Below are positions 1-9,774 of a stretch of DNA of 64,000 bases, in pieces. Position 1 is the stretch's first letter. Each line of letters opens with the position of its first letter. The stretch is from Phlebotomus papatasi. Taxonomy: Eukaryota > Arthropoda > Insecta > Diptera > Psychodidae. Below the pieces are notes generated by a model. That model was not told the DNA's origin. It saw only the letters and a program-made list of their open reading frames with translations, and searched no databases. The DNA is taken from NCBI RefSeq assembly GCF_024763615.1, contig NC_077222.1:97063417-97127416 (forward strand), given 5' to 3'. The position numbers and the translations under genes are program-made.

Positions 1-601
1 AATCCTTTGCTGCAAAATTTCACAGGCTAAATATGAGTATATTTGCTTAGGCCATTAGATGTGATTTTTTCCCAGATCATTGAAATTTAGGTTGACATTG
101 CAGTAGCACTGCTCTTTATCACTGATCATTCTTCACTCTTAGTTGAGGAAACTCGCTTTGATCTCACTTTTAAAGCCTTTCACTAGCCCCTTAGCAAAAT
201 CCTCTACTACTTCTCCGAAGGCTCAGCTCTGCGGAACGAACAGGACTATGACCATGTTATAATATTAGCTCCACAAATGAATTGCGAAACTAAATTAAAT
301 GATGTAAGGATCATTTTCATTTAAAAATAAGACAGAAAAGCCGTTTTTTAAAGTACCCCAGTTTAAAAGCGCCCCACTTTCCCCTATTCGTCTTCCTAAC
401 TCTTGTGATATCGTCATTTTGTTACACTTAAATTTTGTTATAAACCAAAGAAATTTAAAATATATATTTTGAAATAAACTTAACGTTAATCAACTATTTC
501 TAGGGAAACTCACTTAAGGAAATCAAAGCACTATTAAATAAATCACTTGAAAATTTCACTGTAAATTTCTTAAATTTCCACAAATAGTTGAGTTGAAAAT
601 T
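1..601. other. No gene seen; one transposon-end remnant
   Basis: AT-rich DNA with no supported coding region. At about 350-395 there is a remnant CCCCA...GCGCCCCACTTTCCCCTA, which has the same end sequence as the TAGGGG-type elements found elsewhere in the window; its partner end is not seen. Confidence 0.5.
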
Positions 602-879
602 TCATGAGAAGAACGACCCATACATGCCATAGATTCCAGGATGATAGAAAGCTCCACCTGAGTAATCATGATTGGGGGCGTGATGGGAGTGGACTGGGTC
701 GTAGGATGAATGCCACGATGGTGGATGATGCGGAAAGAATTGATGAGGGGAGTGATGGTGATAATGGGTCCGGAAGAAGCGATCAATTGGACCCAAATTG
801 CCATTCACCGTTGTCAGCGTCGTGTCATTTCCATCCACACTCCCACCAAACAATTTCGAAAATGTCATCTCCCGAGCCA
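602..879 (-). CDS. Candidate C-terminal coding exon, histidine-rich, unknown protein
   Basis: An open frame on the minus strand ends with TGA at 602-604 and stays open upstream to 1147 (181 codons if taken whole). The last 90 residues look protein-like: an acidic/polar stretch ending NLGPIDRFFRTH, then a tail rich in His, Pro, Tyr and Gly that ends YHPGIYGMYGSFFS. A usable splice acceptor (TTTTCAAG on the minus strand, at 880-887) would make this a last exon starting with phase 1. The upstream part of the frame is Cys/His/Trp-rich and less convincing, so I give only the part after the acceptor. I recognise no family. Low-complexity His codons on one strand can arise by chance from GTG/ATG-rich DNA, and an overlapping plus-strand frame of 137 codons exists, so the call is uncertain. 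Confidence 0.35.
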
Positions 880-2145
880 CTTGAAAATTCACAATTTCAC
901 ACACGTGATCATCACTTGCGAGACTCCAGAGCCTGGGGAGCCAAGTGCAAGAGTGGCACATCTTCTTTGGCATTTTATACCCATGGCAGCAAGATAATGG
1001 TTGGATGTGCGGCATAAACTGTTGATGGAGATGATAGAGATGGTTCTCATTACTGGAGCGTGAAATTGTCAGAGATTTAATCCAACTGTCGGGCACATTA
1101 TTCATTAAAATTGGAGATGAGGATGTGTGTGGAAAAGAGTGAATCAAATTTCATTGAAAATTATCAAATTTGTGCGACTGCACTTCTAGGGCGAGCACAC
1201 AACTTTAATTGCGAGCGATTGTGTGTACATTGGAGTGTCTCATTGTCGGGCCAGGCTGTCTGCTGCTGATGCCACCATCGGGATGCCCATTGCGCGGCAT
1301 GGCAAAAAGAGGGACACTGCGAAATGCACTGCTCTGGAGGAGCCGACAAAAAGCCATTGGTGCAGAGAGAGTCACAGGCAACCGCTTTTGCCATCATCAT
1401 CATCAGCGAAATGGACCACTCCTGCCATTAAAATAATTTGTCTAGTGTGGCACAAATTACATAAATTTGTGTGTGTGGCATGTGGAAATTTTTGAAAAGT
1501 GTCCAAACGTCATCCACAATAAAATTTCAATCAGTAATGCGGTTTCCATTTCCCACCCACTTCCACCCACATCCACTTGACCGTCATCCATCATGTGACC
1601 ATATTTATGCATCCAATCCAACGGCATATGCAGTTGAATAATTCTCACTCACCACTTCTCTTCCTCTCTCTCACCTTAGGCACTAAATCAGCAGGTGTGG
1701 GTCTTTATAATTTTCAACGGCTAAAAGCTAAGGACTCAAAATGATCATCATAATCTACCCCTTTCTGCGATAACTATTTCCACATTTTATTGAAGAAATA
1801 TATGGGACTTTACGTCAATTAGAGTGAAATTGCTTATTATAACTCCTAAATTGTCTAAATCGTAAAATTGTCGTCAAAATGAAGCATTTTGATGTAAGTC
1901 GCTTACACATGTGCGTGTACATATTGTCACTGTAAATTGTGCTAATTCTCGCACCACCTAATCTGTTACTTTTGTAACAATTTTGAAATACAGATGGTAT
2001 ACAAAAAGTTCAAATTAGGTAATGGAGGAAGTTACTACAATTGCTGATCCAAGCGACACGGTATGAAAATCGTGTCAGAATTTATTAAAATTTCTATTTT
2101 ATCAAATAAGAATATTTAAAGAATTTTCGGTTTTAATATTTATCA
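880..2145. other. No supported gene
   Basis: Short overlapping frames on both strands at 1164-1495 have no recognisable domain and look like chance frames in somewhat GC-richer DNA. Nothing repetitive was recognised here. Confidence 0.4.
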
Positions 2146-2146
2146 T

Positions 2147-2955
2147 TTTACTGCACGGAGTCAAAGAGAGAGCAGTTATATGGAGCACAAACGGTGAGAG
2201 ATATCAACTTCCGGTTTTCAGTGACCCCCCATTAGTGAACATTACCTTCAGATGTGTGTCTTTTTTCCTTCTTTGTTTTTTTTTCGAAGAAAAAAGATTT
2301 TTGTCTTTTTTCTTCGTAAACGATTCCTACTATGTTTTTCATTTTCAAATGTGTTTTGGAGGAAGTCAAGGTGAATGTTTTGTCCTTAGACACCTATGTC
2401 CGAAATACATTTCGATATAGAATTTTTGAAGGTTAAAGTTAATCTAGTTTGAAGAGCTTATTTTTCTACAGACTTGCTTAGATTTGGATTTCCAGAAAAG
2501 GTCTTGAAATTTTGAACTCGACTGCAGCGAACTTAACACGTCATTGAGAGAAATCCTAAAAAGTTAAAATAACATTCCGGAAATGTTAATTTTACCCTGC
2601 ATTATTGATCCGAAATCGGTGTCAATATTATACTTTTTAGGTGTATTGTGAGTTAAAGTTACCCTTTTTCATGTTAATTTTACACTTAAAAGGTGTAAAA
2701 TTAACATTAATAAATTTTGATATATTTTTACACCTAAAAAGTGTTGAAGTTACGAAGAAAAAAGTTAATCGCACCCCTTTTTTCTCAGTGTAATGAATCG
2801 GTAAAGTAGCCGTAGATCATATGTCTCTCACGATTTTAATCGGTATTAAACTACCATGCATAGCCATGCGAAAAGATATTACGTGAAGATGTGTTTCTCG
2901 TGAGCTCGAGCATTCTGCAAAGCTGGGATGTTTGCCATCTCTTTTCAGATATTTT
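2147..2955. repeat. Interspersed repeat family A, copy 1, split by a MITE
   Basis: This stretch aligns by eye with 44168-44765 in several blocks: a short hairpin with GAGAGAGCAGTTATAT, then GAGATATC...CCGGTTTTCAGTGACCCCCC, then GTCCTTAGA...CGATATAGAATTTTTGAAGG, and finally CTCGAGCATTCTGC...GCTGGGATGTTTGCCATCTC. The last block lies beyond an inserted MITE at 2542-2792 that is absent from the other copy. No coding capacity was seen. The motif GTGAGAGATATC resembles the reverse complement of the right end of family B, so A and B may be parts of one family. Confidence 0.65.
2542..2792 (+). mobile_element. Mariner-type MITE, family L, copy 1
   Basis: About 250 bp with ends CATTGAGAGAAAT and TTTTTTCTCAGTG, followed by TA. 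The interior carries the family signatures: the palindrome ACATTCCGG/AAATGTT, ACCCTGCATTATTGATCCG, and TTTTTACACCTAAAAAG. Five further copies lie at 27640, 36213, 53928, 62945 and 63678. It is noncoding. CACTGAG ends with TA flanks fit a Tc1/mariner-dependent MITE; that assignment is inferred. Confidence 0.85.
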
Positions 2956-3137
2956 TCTTCAAGAAATTGTGTTTGCAGATCGAGAAATTCCTTAAGAAAT
3001 TGTTAACTTTGTTAAAGAATCCAAAAGTTCTTAGGGCATTATCCACCTCTACTTCTTGACCCCTCTAGATTTCACTCATACAGTTTCCTGAATATTCTTC
3101 CCTCTGGCATATGCCAAATGTGACCAAGCAAATAGGA

Positions 3138-3405
3138 ATCTCAGTGGCGCAATAGGCAAAACCGTTGGAACTTGGGCGGTGAGATCTCTGATTCGACTGT
3201 CACAGCTGTGAGTTTAAGTCCCGCCCGGTGCAAGCAACTGAATGTCTAGAAAAAAGACATTTTTACCGTGATAAAAAGTAATCAAATGCACCGCTTCCAC
3301 CCAAAAAAAAATCACTACGGGACAAGCGATCCTGGGCGATCTACGATCAGCAATTCTTCCAAGCAAATAAAGTGCTTCGATACTATTAATAATAATAACC
3401 AAGCC
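3138..3405 (+). repeat. tRNA-derived SINE-like element
   Basis: The 5' part has an A-box-like TGGCGCAATAGGC and, about 60 bp on, a B-box-like GAGTTTAAGTCCC, as expected for an internal pol III promoter. The body continues through GAATGTCTAGAAAAAAGACA, ATGCACCGC and ATCCTGGGCGATCTAC, and ends in an ATT/AAT-rich tail (ATTAATAATAATAACC). The 3' body recurs in diverged form at about 7345-7530, which supports a dispersed element over a single gene. No acceptor stem of a working tRNA is present. Confidence 0.65.
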
Positions 3406-3465
3406 AACTCAAACGTTTAGCCCGGATAGAGGCTGAAAGGGACAGATAATCCTAACCGGCTTATG

Positions 3466-3486
3466 TAGGTGAGATTCTTAACGTGA
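3466..3486 (+). repeat. GTAGGTGAGATTCTTAAC block, possible element end
   Basis: GTAGGTGAGATTCTTAACG resembles the left half of the terminal hairpin at 6305-6331. It may be the opposite end of a composite element spanning about 3466-6331 that contains the pogo-like copy and the tandem units. This is inferred from the shared block only. Confidence 0.3.
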
Positions 3487-3631
3487 GCTAACTCGGAGTG
3501 CATGCAAATTCGATTTAGAGCTGAAGTTGGGAGACGCCATTCAGTTATCTTGAATCAAATTCGTGAAATTATACAAATTTTGTATTTAAACCAAAATATC
3601 AAGGATTTGGATGAACTGGCAGAAAAGTGAT

Positions 3632-4705
3632 ATAGGGGAAATGCTTCTAATTTTGTCCAGTTTCTTATTTTGGACACTTTGAGGATAACATTGGACACTA
3701 AAAATAAATTGATTAAAATGATGGATTTTTATTCCAATATTTGATGAATAATGAATTCTATCTAAATATTTGTTCTTTTTGGAAGATTTTAACACTAAAT
3801 ACGTTAAAATTTGAATATGATTTGAGTTGAAATTGCTTTGTTGAAAATTCAGTGTGAGCAATTGCTTACGAGAAATATGACAGAACTTCGTGGCTTACTT
3901 CAGTCTTATTTAGTTTTGGTGAAGTACTAACAAAGTTTGTTCGCTGTTTTTGAGTGATATTATTGAATATTCATTGAATATTGTGTTGATTCACGTTACT
4001 GATGATTTGTACATTTGACCTGAAGTGAGATTTGCCTTGTGAATTATATTTTTCATGTGAAAAATGGGAAATTTTTTAAGACATTCACCAGTGAGGTGAT
4101 GATTCTTATTTTGGACAGGTGTTTTTCTCACGAAATTTCGTGAAGTTTTAGCTTTTGTGATGACTAGGTTGGACAAATGCCTGGAGAAATGAAGGAGCAT
4201 CATCTCTACGAAAGAGATGCAGTGAGAAATGCCTTGAAAGGCTCCCGGAAAGGGCAGGGAATGAGCGAATCCGCACGTACTTGGAGTACCGAAGTCAACT
4301 CACTTTAATGAATGATATGGAAAGTTTCTGGGCTTCTTGTGACATTCCACGTTTCCCTTACATGACCAGGAAGAGGACTTGGTAAGATTGGTTCATAAAA
4401 TGAAGAACAATGGGCATCCTGTTGAGGCGGATTATCTGTCCAAATTTACAGACAAGTTGTAAAAATTAATAACCAAGTTGTCCAAAATAAGAGTCAAATT
4501 CACCTCTACATATCAATTCATTTTTAAACGTATTAAAACTAATTTTAGTAAAAATGAGATGATAAATAGCTTGCCAAGTTTCTAAACAATCCTTCTGAAA
4601 AGAGAGTAACAAGAAAAGTCAATTAGTATTGAAAATATGGCACTTCAAACTTAGGATATCGATGCTTATATGCAGACTGTCCAAAATTATAAGCACTTCC
4701 CCTAT
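3632..4705 (+). mobile_element. Degenerate pogo-like DNA transposon with terminal inverted repeats
   Basis: The ends ATAGGGGAAATGCTTCTAAT and ATAAGCACTTCCCCTAT are inverted repeats; inside them ATTTTGTCCAG faces CTGTCCAAAAT. The interior of about 1.07 kb holds a broken transposase remnant (separate entry). A second, more decayed copy lies reversed at 13190-13500. The N-terminal remnant suggests a psq-type helix-turn-helix as in pogo/Tigger transposases. The TAGGGG ends are shared with other elements in the window that do not look pogo-like inside. Confidence 0.7.
4177..4458 (+). pseudogene. Frameshifted N-terminal fragment of a pogo/psq-type transposase
   Basis: From ATG 4177 the frame reads MPGEMKEHHLYERDAVRNAL and on to GMSESART, then runs out of frame to a stop at about 4308. 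In the next frame, CTTGGAGTACCGAAGTCAAC gives LGVPKST. Together these make the order expected of a psq helix-turn-helix: an acidic/AVRNAL helix, MSExAR, then LGVPKST. Further on, EEDLVRLVHKMKNNGHPVEA is in a third segment, matching the part after the first HTH in pogo/Tigger proteins. At least one frameshift and stops at about 4317 and beyond make it nonfunctional. The catalytic DDE domain was not found, so the copy is internally deleted as well. Confidence 0.6.
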
Positions 4706-5162
4706 GGGTGAAATGTAGACCAGAATGTACTCTATAATTTTCCTATAGAACATGATCTCATCGATTACTCAGAAGCCAAGATAAGCGAGTTTTTTTGTTT
4801 CTTAACTCGTTTTTTCATCCAGAGTGCCCCAAGTAGTCATTTGTTGAACTTCAACTATATCAAGGAATTTTTGTATTTTGTGGGACTTTCTATTTAAAAC
4901 CCTATTTTAAGTGTCTTGGTGGAGTAGAGGCAGTCAAATTGGCATCTGAGTGATTTCAAAGCGTTATTATGGGAAAAATCAATTTTTTCACACTTAAACG
5001 GCAAAATCGAAGTGATAGCGTAGTCTGAGCGGAAAATGATGTATGGACGAAATGTAGAGACAAATGTGCTCTACAATTATGTCGAAGTAATCATCAAAAT
5101 CGGTTCAGCGACAGTCGAGATAATTGAGGTTATGTGATATTGAAATTGGTTTTTCGACTGTG
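4706..5162. other. No gene; leader of the tandem repeat block
   Basis: Noncoding DNA between the pogo-like element and the tandem units. Its last ~150 bp (ATGTAGAGACAAATG..., GAGATAATTGAGG) reads like the end of a further, more decayed repeat unit. Confidence 0.35.
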
Positions 5163-6030
5163 GCGCCCCTGGTGTTGGTCCCACAAAGTTCAAATGTTCT
5201 AGAAAGTTGTAGCATTTGGTGAGATCTTTCGTTTAAGCCCTCATTCATCAAAATCGGTCACATAGAACCGGAGATATGATTTTTTGAATTTTGTGAACTT
5301 TGACCCCTCATATCTCCGGTTCTGTTTTAACCACAGCGCGCATACGCACCATTTTGGAAACGTCCTAGACTGGACTACAACATACTAAAATTTCATTAAC
5401 TTGCACAATGCCGTTTTTGAGAAAAGTGACTTTGAATTTCGATGAATTTTGACGCTATCACAGCGCCACCTGTGGTGACTTTTTGAACTTCCATCTGAAA
5501 GTGCTCATCGAGACGAAACCAAAAAGGTAAAATTTAGGTCGATATGTTAATTAGAACCGGAGATAGAGGCCGGTCAATGTTCGAACTTTGACCCCTTATA
5601 GCTCGGGTCAGGGGTTATGGATCGACTTAAGGTTTTTTTTGTTTGATAGGTATAATCAACGGCTACAACATACTAAAATTTCAGCCCGATGCACAATGGA
5701 ATTTTTGAGTTATTTAACTTATAAGATTTAAAAATTTTCTTTTTAATAATAGCGCCCCTAGCGGTGGTTTTATGAACTTGCGATGTTAGAAGGGGAAGTG
5801 GAATTTCACGAGAGCTTTCCAAAAAGCCCTCACTTTTTAAATTCTGACAATTAGAACCGGAGTTATGGCCATTTTAAGAAATTTTTTTTGGACCCTTATA
5901 GCTCGGGTCGGGGGGGTCAGGGGACCTTAAGTTTGGTATTGATGGAAAGCTCTAAGGCCCAGCTATAACATACTAAAATTTGAGCCCGCTCGATGCCATA
6001 GGGGCGGAGCTATTGAGAAAACAAAAAAAG
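5163..6030 (+). repeat. Three diverged tandem units of about 295 bp
   Basis: Unit starts are at 5163 (GCGCCCCTGGTG), 5463 (GCGCCACCTGTGG) and 5752 (GCGCCCCTAGCGG), periods 300 and 289. Each unit has the same order of blocks: GCGCCMC start, a TTTTGAACTT-like block, (T)AGAACCGGAGATA, TTTGACCCCTTATAGCTCGG (or CATATCTCCGG), and CTACAACATACTAAAATTTC followed by a GCACAATG/GAGAAAA block. Divergence between units is high, so the array is old or under gene conversion. No coding frame runs through it. I do not recognise the family. Confidence 0.75.
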
Positions 6031-6045
6031 GGGGGTCTTCAAAAT

Positions 6046-6076
6046 GGCGGAAGGAGGGGTGGGGGGTGGGGGGTCA
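6046..6076 (+). other. G-rich tract with G-quadruplex potential
   Basis: GGAGGGGTGGGGGGTGGGG with a further GG run contains at least four G3+ runs separated by 1-base loops on the plus strand. It sits directly after the tandem units. Confidence 0.6.
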
Positions 6077-6171
6077 ATGCACCAAGTTGCAATTTTCACC
6101 CGATATATAACCTTTGCCGAAAACCGCAAGTCGATATCTTTTTTAGTTTAGGAGCTATTAAGCTCCAAAGA

Positions 6172-6200
6172 GCGGCCGGCCGGCCGGCCGGCCGGCCGGG
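6172..6200. repeat. GGCC simple repeat
   Basis: Six or so uninterrupted CCGG/GGCC units, self-complementary and the most GC-rich stretch of the window. It could be an expanded form of the ACGGCCGGACGGAC tract seen at the ends of repeat family B. Confidence 0.85.
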
Positions 6201-6229
6201 AACGTAAATTAGCCACATATATATTCGTG

Positions 6230-6331
6230 ATCAGGAAGTGCTGAAACACGTTTTGGCCAAATTTGAGGTCGATCGGACGACATGAAATTTTGTTAGGATT
6301 ATAGTAGGTGAGATTGTTAAGAATCTCACCT
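6230..6331 (+). repeat. 3' terminal block with 10-11 bp hairpin
   Basis: AGGTGAGATT-GTTAAG-AATCTCACCT is a perfect stem at 6306-6331. The preceding ~80 bp (AACACGTTTTGGCCAAATTT, GGTCGATCGGACGACATGAA) aligns with 14190-14284, which ends in an equivalent hairpin, AGCTGAGATT-GTAAAG-AATCTCAGCT. The stem bases differ between copies but pair in both, so the hairpin is conserved in structure and not only in sequence. Both are followed by AA, giving CTAA at the end. Confidence 0.6.
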
Positions 6332-7344
6332 AATATCGGCCACTCCATAAAGGTTCCTCAGTTCATGGTCATCCTTGTTAGGAATTCTTCTGTAGTTTCC
6401 TCATGAAAATACCCGTAGGTCAGTCGTAGCCCCATCTCTCAAAGATCAGTTACTTTTTTTCTTTTATGCGGGTAACGGTGCTATTTTTAGGCCATACACA
6501 ATGACTGGCATCAGTGTGAATATGCATGTCTTGATCTTTGTTGATAACAAAATGTTCCTTCGGTATAAGCTAATACACAACAATTTTTTAATTTAATATG
6601 TAGTTCGTCATTGATTTATAACGCATATTTTGCAAATGTTGTGATTTTTTACTCTATCTTTATTTTTAGAATTATCAACTAAACGAATTTAAACAGAATT
6701 GTGTCCCACCCAAGTAGCAAAAATTGATTCTTGCTGAGTAAAAATTTGATATTCCTGATATTTTGACTGATGATCTCTACGCACTAGAGAAAATTATGTC
6801 CATATTTGAGACTCTCAGAGCAGATGTGGTCTCTTTTGCATGCATTTCCCTATTAAAACAGTCCACTTCTGCTCTAAGCGTCTCATTTGACTGTTTTCCT
6901 ATAGAAACGTAAGGAGTTTACTTCAATATGGACATAAATATATCTAGTGTGTAGAAGCCATTGGTCATATTTTGAGTTGTTTGAAAGTAATATGACGAAA
7001 AACCGAGATTTTCTTGATGTACATCTCCAACGACGACCCCTCCAAGGAATAGGGATAGTGAATATAAAATAAAGGTCGGATTAATGGTCCACTGGACGAT
7101 TTATAAAGGGTTTCCTGAACACTTCAACTCGTTAACTCTAACAGTTTAGCCGCTTTAACTTTTAGCTTTGCTAATGGTCACACAGTGCGAGTAAACGATG
7201 AAAGAGCATGTCGTCAAAAACACGTTGCAACTCAAAATCAAAAATCGAAATCGATGCTACTTACTATTCGGTGGAGCTTAAGGAATATAACTGCGTGCCC
7301 ATCTAGATGAAATAATTCAATACCTTTTTATTAATTTGCTTGGT
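6332..7344. other. No gene seen
   Basis: AT-rich DNA. CTCTACGCACTAGAGAAAATT and TATCTAGTGTGTAGAAGCC at 6776 and 6940 suggest a small inverted-repeat element of about 180 bp with TGAGACTCTCAGAGCAGA/TCTGCTCTAAGCGTCTCA arms inside, but this was not worked out further. Confidence 0.3.
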
Positions 7345-7530
7345 GCAAAGATCTGAATGTCTGATTTAGACAATTTTCACATGTTAATAACGTAATACAA
7401 TGCACCGCCTTTGTCCAACAACTCCGGGAGCATGGAAGAAGCATCCACATAACGGGAAGGCGCTCCTGGGCGGTCTACAACAGACTTAGCAGATTCTTCC
7501 AACATGGGATCAACAACAATATAACATAAT
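7345..7530 (+). repeat. 5'-truncated SINE copy
   Basis: Matches the 3' body of the element at 3138-3405: CTGAATGTCTGATTTAGACA, ATGCACCGCC, CTCCTGGGCGGTCTAC and GCAGATTCTTCCAA occur in the same order and spacing. The tRNA-like head is missing. An AAC/AAT-rich tail follows. Confidence 0.6.
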
Positions 7531-8188
7531 ATGATTACATTGTAACAAATATCCCACCCAATGAACACCAAACAGATTCCGGAGATCCCATAAATGATCT
7601 GAGAATGATTTCATGCGGTAATTTATTTTCAAAAATAACAGTAACGGAAACCCGCTACTTTTATGGTCATAAGAACGTCGCAATTACTGATCACAGCGAC
7701 GTCAATATTTCGACATTCAACTTACACCAATTTTAATTATTGCTAAAATAGAAAAAAACAATCATTCTGCCAACATAGTTGTATTAAAAACGTTAATATT
7801 TCGTCTTTATAACCTAACTTCGTGCCGTTGTGTCATAAAATGCCTCCTGGGTATCATTAAAGTACAAATTTTTGTTAATTACTTTTGATTAAGAAAGATA
7901 AAATTGAGTAATTAAGCTGTCAATAAAAATTAAATTAAAATCATTTGTGAATCAGACTATTTTTGCGCATCCACGCTAAAACAATTACTCTAGCAATTTA
8001 TAAATTCTCGCGAAAGTCGATTGATTGAAAAGCTACGTTGAAACTGTTTAAAGTACACTGTTATAAATATTTTCTAAATTATTTTGTAAAGTCAATGCAT
8101 TGTAGTATAAGATAGGTCTGCATTTAATATTGTTAACCGATTTGGAACATTATTTATTATAACAATGTAGGGAACCGACGTTGATATT
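7531..8188. other. No gene seen
   Basis: AT-rich unique sequence before the foldback element; no frame or repeat recognised. Confidence 0.4.
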
Positions 8189-8674
8189 AGATCAATGGAC
8201 AAATCCGGTGATCGTCGGATGGGAGGAGGTTCAGCCCAGAATAAAAATTTCTTTTCTTCCCAGAGCTTTCGATGCTCTACGCACCTTCTTCAGTGGTCGA
8301 AAATGTTAGGCTTTTTCTGGGACTTCGTCTCTATTGGGGACAAGGATGATGTCTTTCTTGGGTACATAGGTACTGAGTTTTTTTAACTTCTTCTGAAGAA
8401 GAAAGAAAAGTCAAAGAAATTGTTTATTGGAAAAAGTGTTAAAAGTTTTTGTAAAGTGCTGTAAAGTTGTCTAAAAGTGTGAAAACTCAGTACCTATGTA
8501 CCCAAGAAAGACATCATCCTTGTCCCCAATAGAGACGAAGTCCCAGAAAAAGCCTAACATTTTCGACCACTGAAGAAGGTGCGTAGAGCATCGAAAGCTC
8601 TGGGAAGAAAAGAAATTTTTATTCTGGGCTGAACCTCCTCCCATCCGACGATCACCGGATTTGTCCATTGATCT
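8189..8674. mobile_element. Foldback element with about 190-bp identical arms
   Basis: The left arm (8189-8381) begins AGATCAATGGACAAATCCGG and the right arm (8484-8674) ends CCGGATTTGTCCATTGATCT; as far as I can compare by eye the arms are identical. About 100 bp of unrelated A/T-rich loop separates them. Because of this, the same 62-residue peptide can be read off both strands; it is not a gene. Each arm contains CTGAAGAAGGTGC...GCATCGAAAG, a hammerhead-like motif (right arm, 8570-8597). The identity of the arms suggests a recent insertion or arm-to-arm gene conversion. No clear target duplication was seen. Confidence 0.85.
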
Positions 8675-9583
8675 GATTATTTATTATAATAATAATGCTT
8701 CCAATACTTCAATCAGATACTTATCCTGGGAAATATTTCTTGGACGATTCGGCTCATATCTCAATTGTACTATGAGTGCGTTTGAAGCTTGATTCCAACC
8801 AGAAAGCTCCGTCTGAATTGGCATAGAACACCTCACCAAATCAATTCAAATGTGTGAATTACAAATTTCATAATCATTTCTCACGATGAGTGATTAAAGT
8901 GGCTCGAAATTGACATGAAGAGCTCCATATAATTTTACTAATTGGACTTGTCTGAATGCATAGAGAGTTGTATACTCCATGTGCCATATCCACAATCCAT
9001 TTTCCCCCATACCTCAATTCAATTTTCCAACCATCACGTGGACACCATCCATTTATAACAGTTTTTGCACAATGAACTCTCAACTATATATACTCACCTC
9101 TGTACGCTGATAAATTTTCAGTGCTATGTGATTGGAAAAGTAGAGAGACCAATTTTTCATTCGTCCAAAAATTTTAATTAAATTATGAATTTTCTACCAA
9201 TTAAAGGGAAGTTGAGCGGAAATTTTCTCAAAATTTAATTAATTGCCAAACAGAATGATTTATTGTTATTATTTCGCACCAGCAATTCGCCTTTGTGCAC
9301 AAACACTCCAAAAACTGAGTGCACGCCAAATATAATTGAATTGATGGTAGATTGAGTTTTTCCTCTGTGAAAATTTCATGTTATGAAAAAAAAAGGAGTA
9401 GAAATTTTACGGGAAAAGCATTCTCATCACTTAGCTGATGTTTATGGCAAAGAAAAGTTTTCATTTAGTTATCGCTTGGATGAATTATTTCAGCTGAAAT
9501 TAACTATTTGCAGACTTTTTATGGGATTCAGTATCAATTTTAGTTTGCACAAATCTCGCATTTCAATGAATACGAAATTATGT
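8675..9583. other. No gene seen
   Basis: Unique DNA; the frame at 8874-9083 on the minus strand has no recognisable features. Confidence 0.4.
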
Positions 9584-9774
9584 CGCTCATTTGATATTAC
9601 AGGGGCATAAATCTCTACAAGTTTGTTTTTAATAGAACAGGATTAACGTATTCATCTACCTCTTTCTTTATTGTAAGAAAAATATGGAAAATAATGAAAA
9701 AGAAGGCAAAGAAACTTAAAGTTATACTGAATAATTCCAAGAGAAACTTGTGCCCCTGTAATATAGAATGAGCG
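9584..9774. mobile_element. Small palindromic MITE
   Basis: Inverted ends CGCTCATT..ATATTACAGGGGC and GCCCCTGTAATAT..AATGAGCG, about 30 bp each with few mismatches, around an unrelated A-rich centre of about 130 bp. Noncoding; a single copy in this window. Confidence 0.65.

Noticed and set aside
3140..3215. Possible tRNA gene
   Set aside because: A- and B-box-like sequences are present, but no acceptor stem or proper anticodon arm forms; the body recurs, so it is a SINE.
5980..6207. Frame with an AGRPAGRPGT tail
   Set aside because: Arises from translating the GGCC repeat and the G-rich tract.
8195..8668. Same 62-65 residue peptide encoded on both strands
   Set aside because: It is read off the two identical arms of a foldback element; no start context, domain or codon evidence supports a gene.
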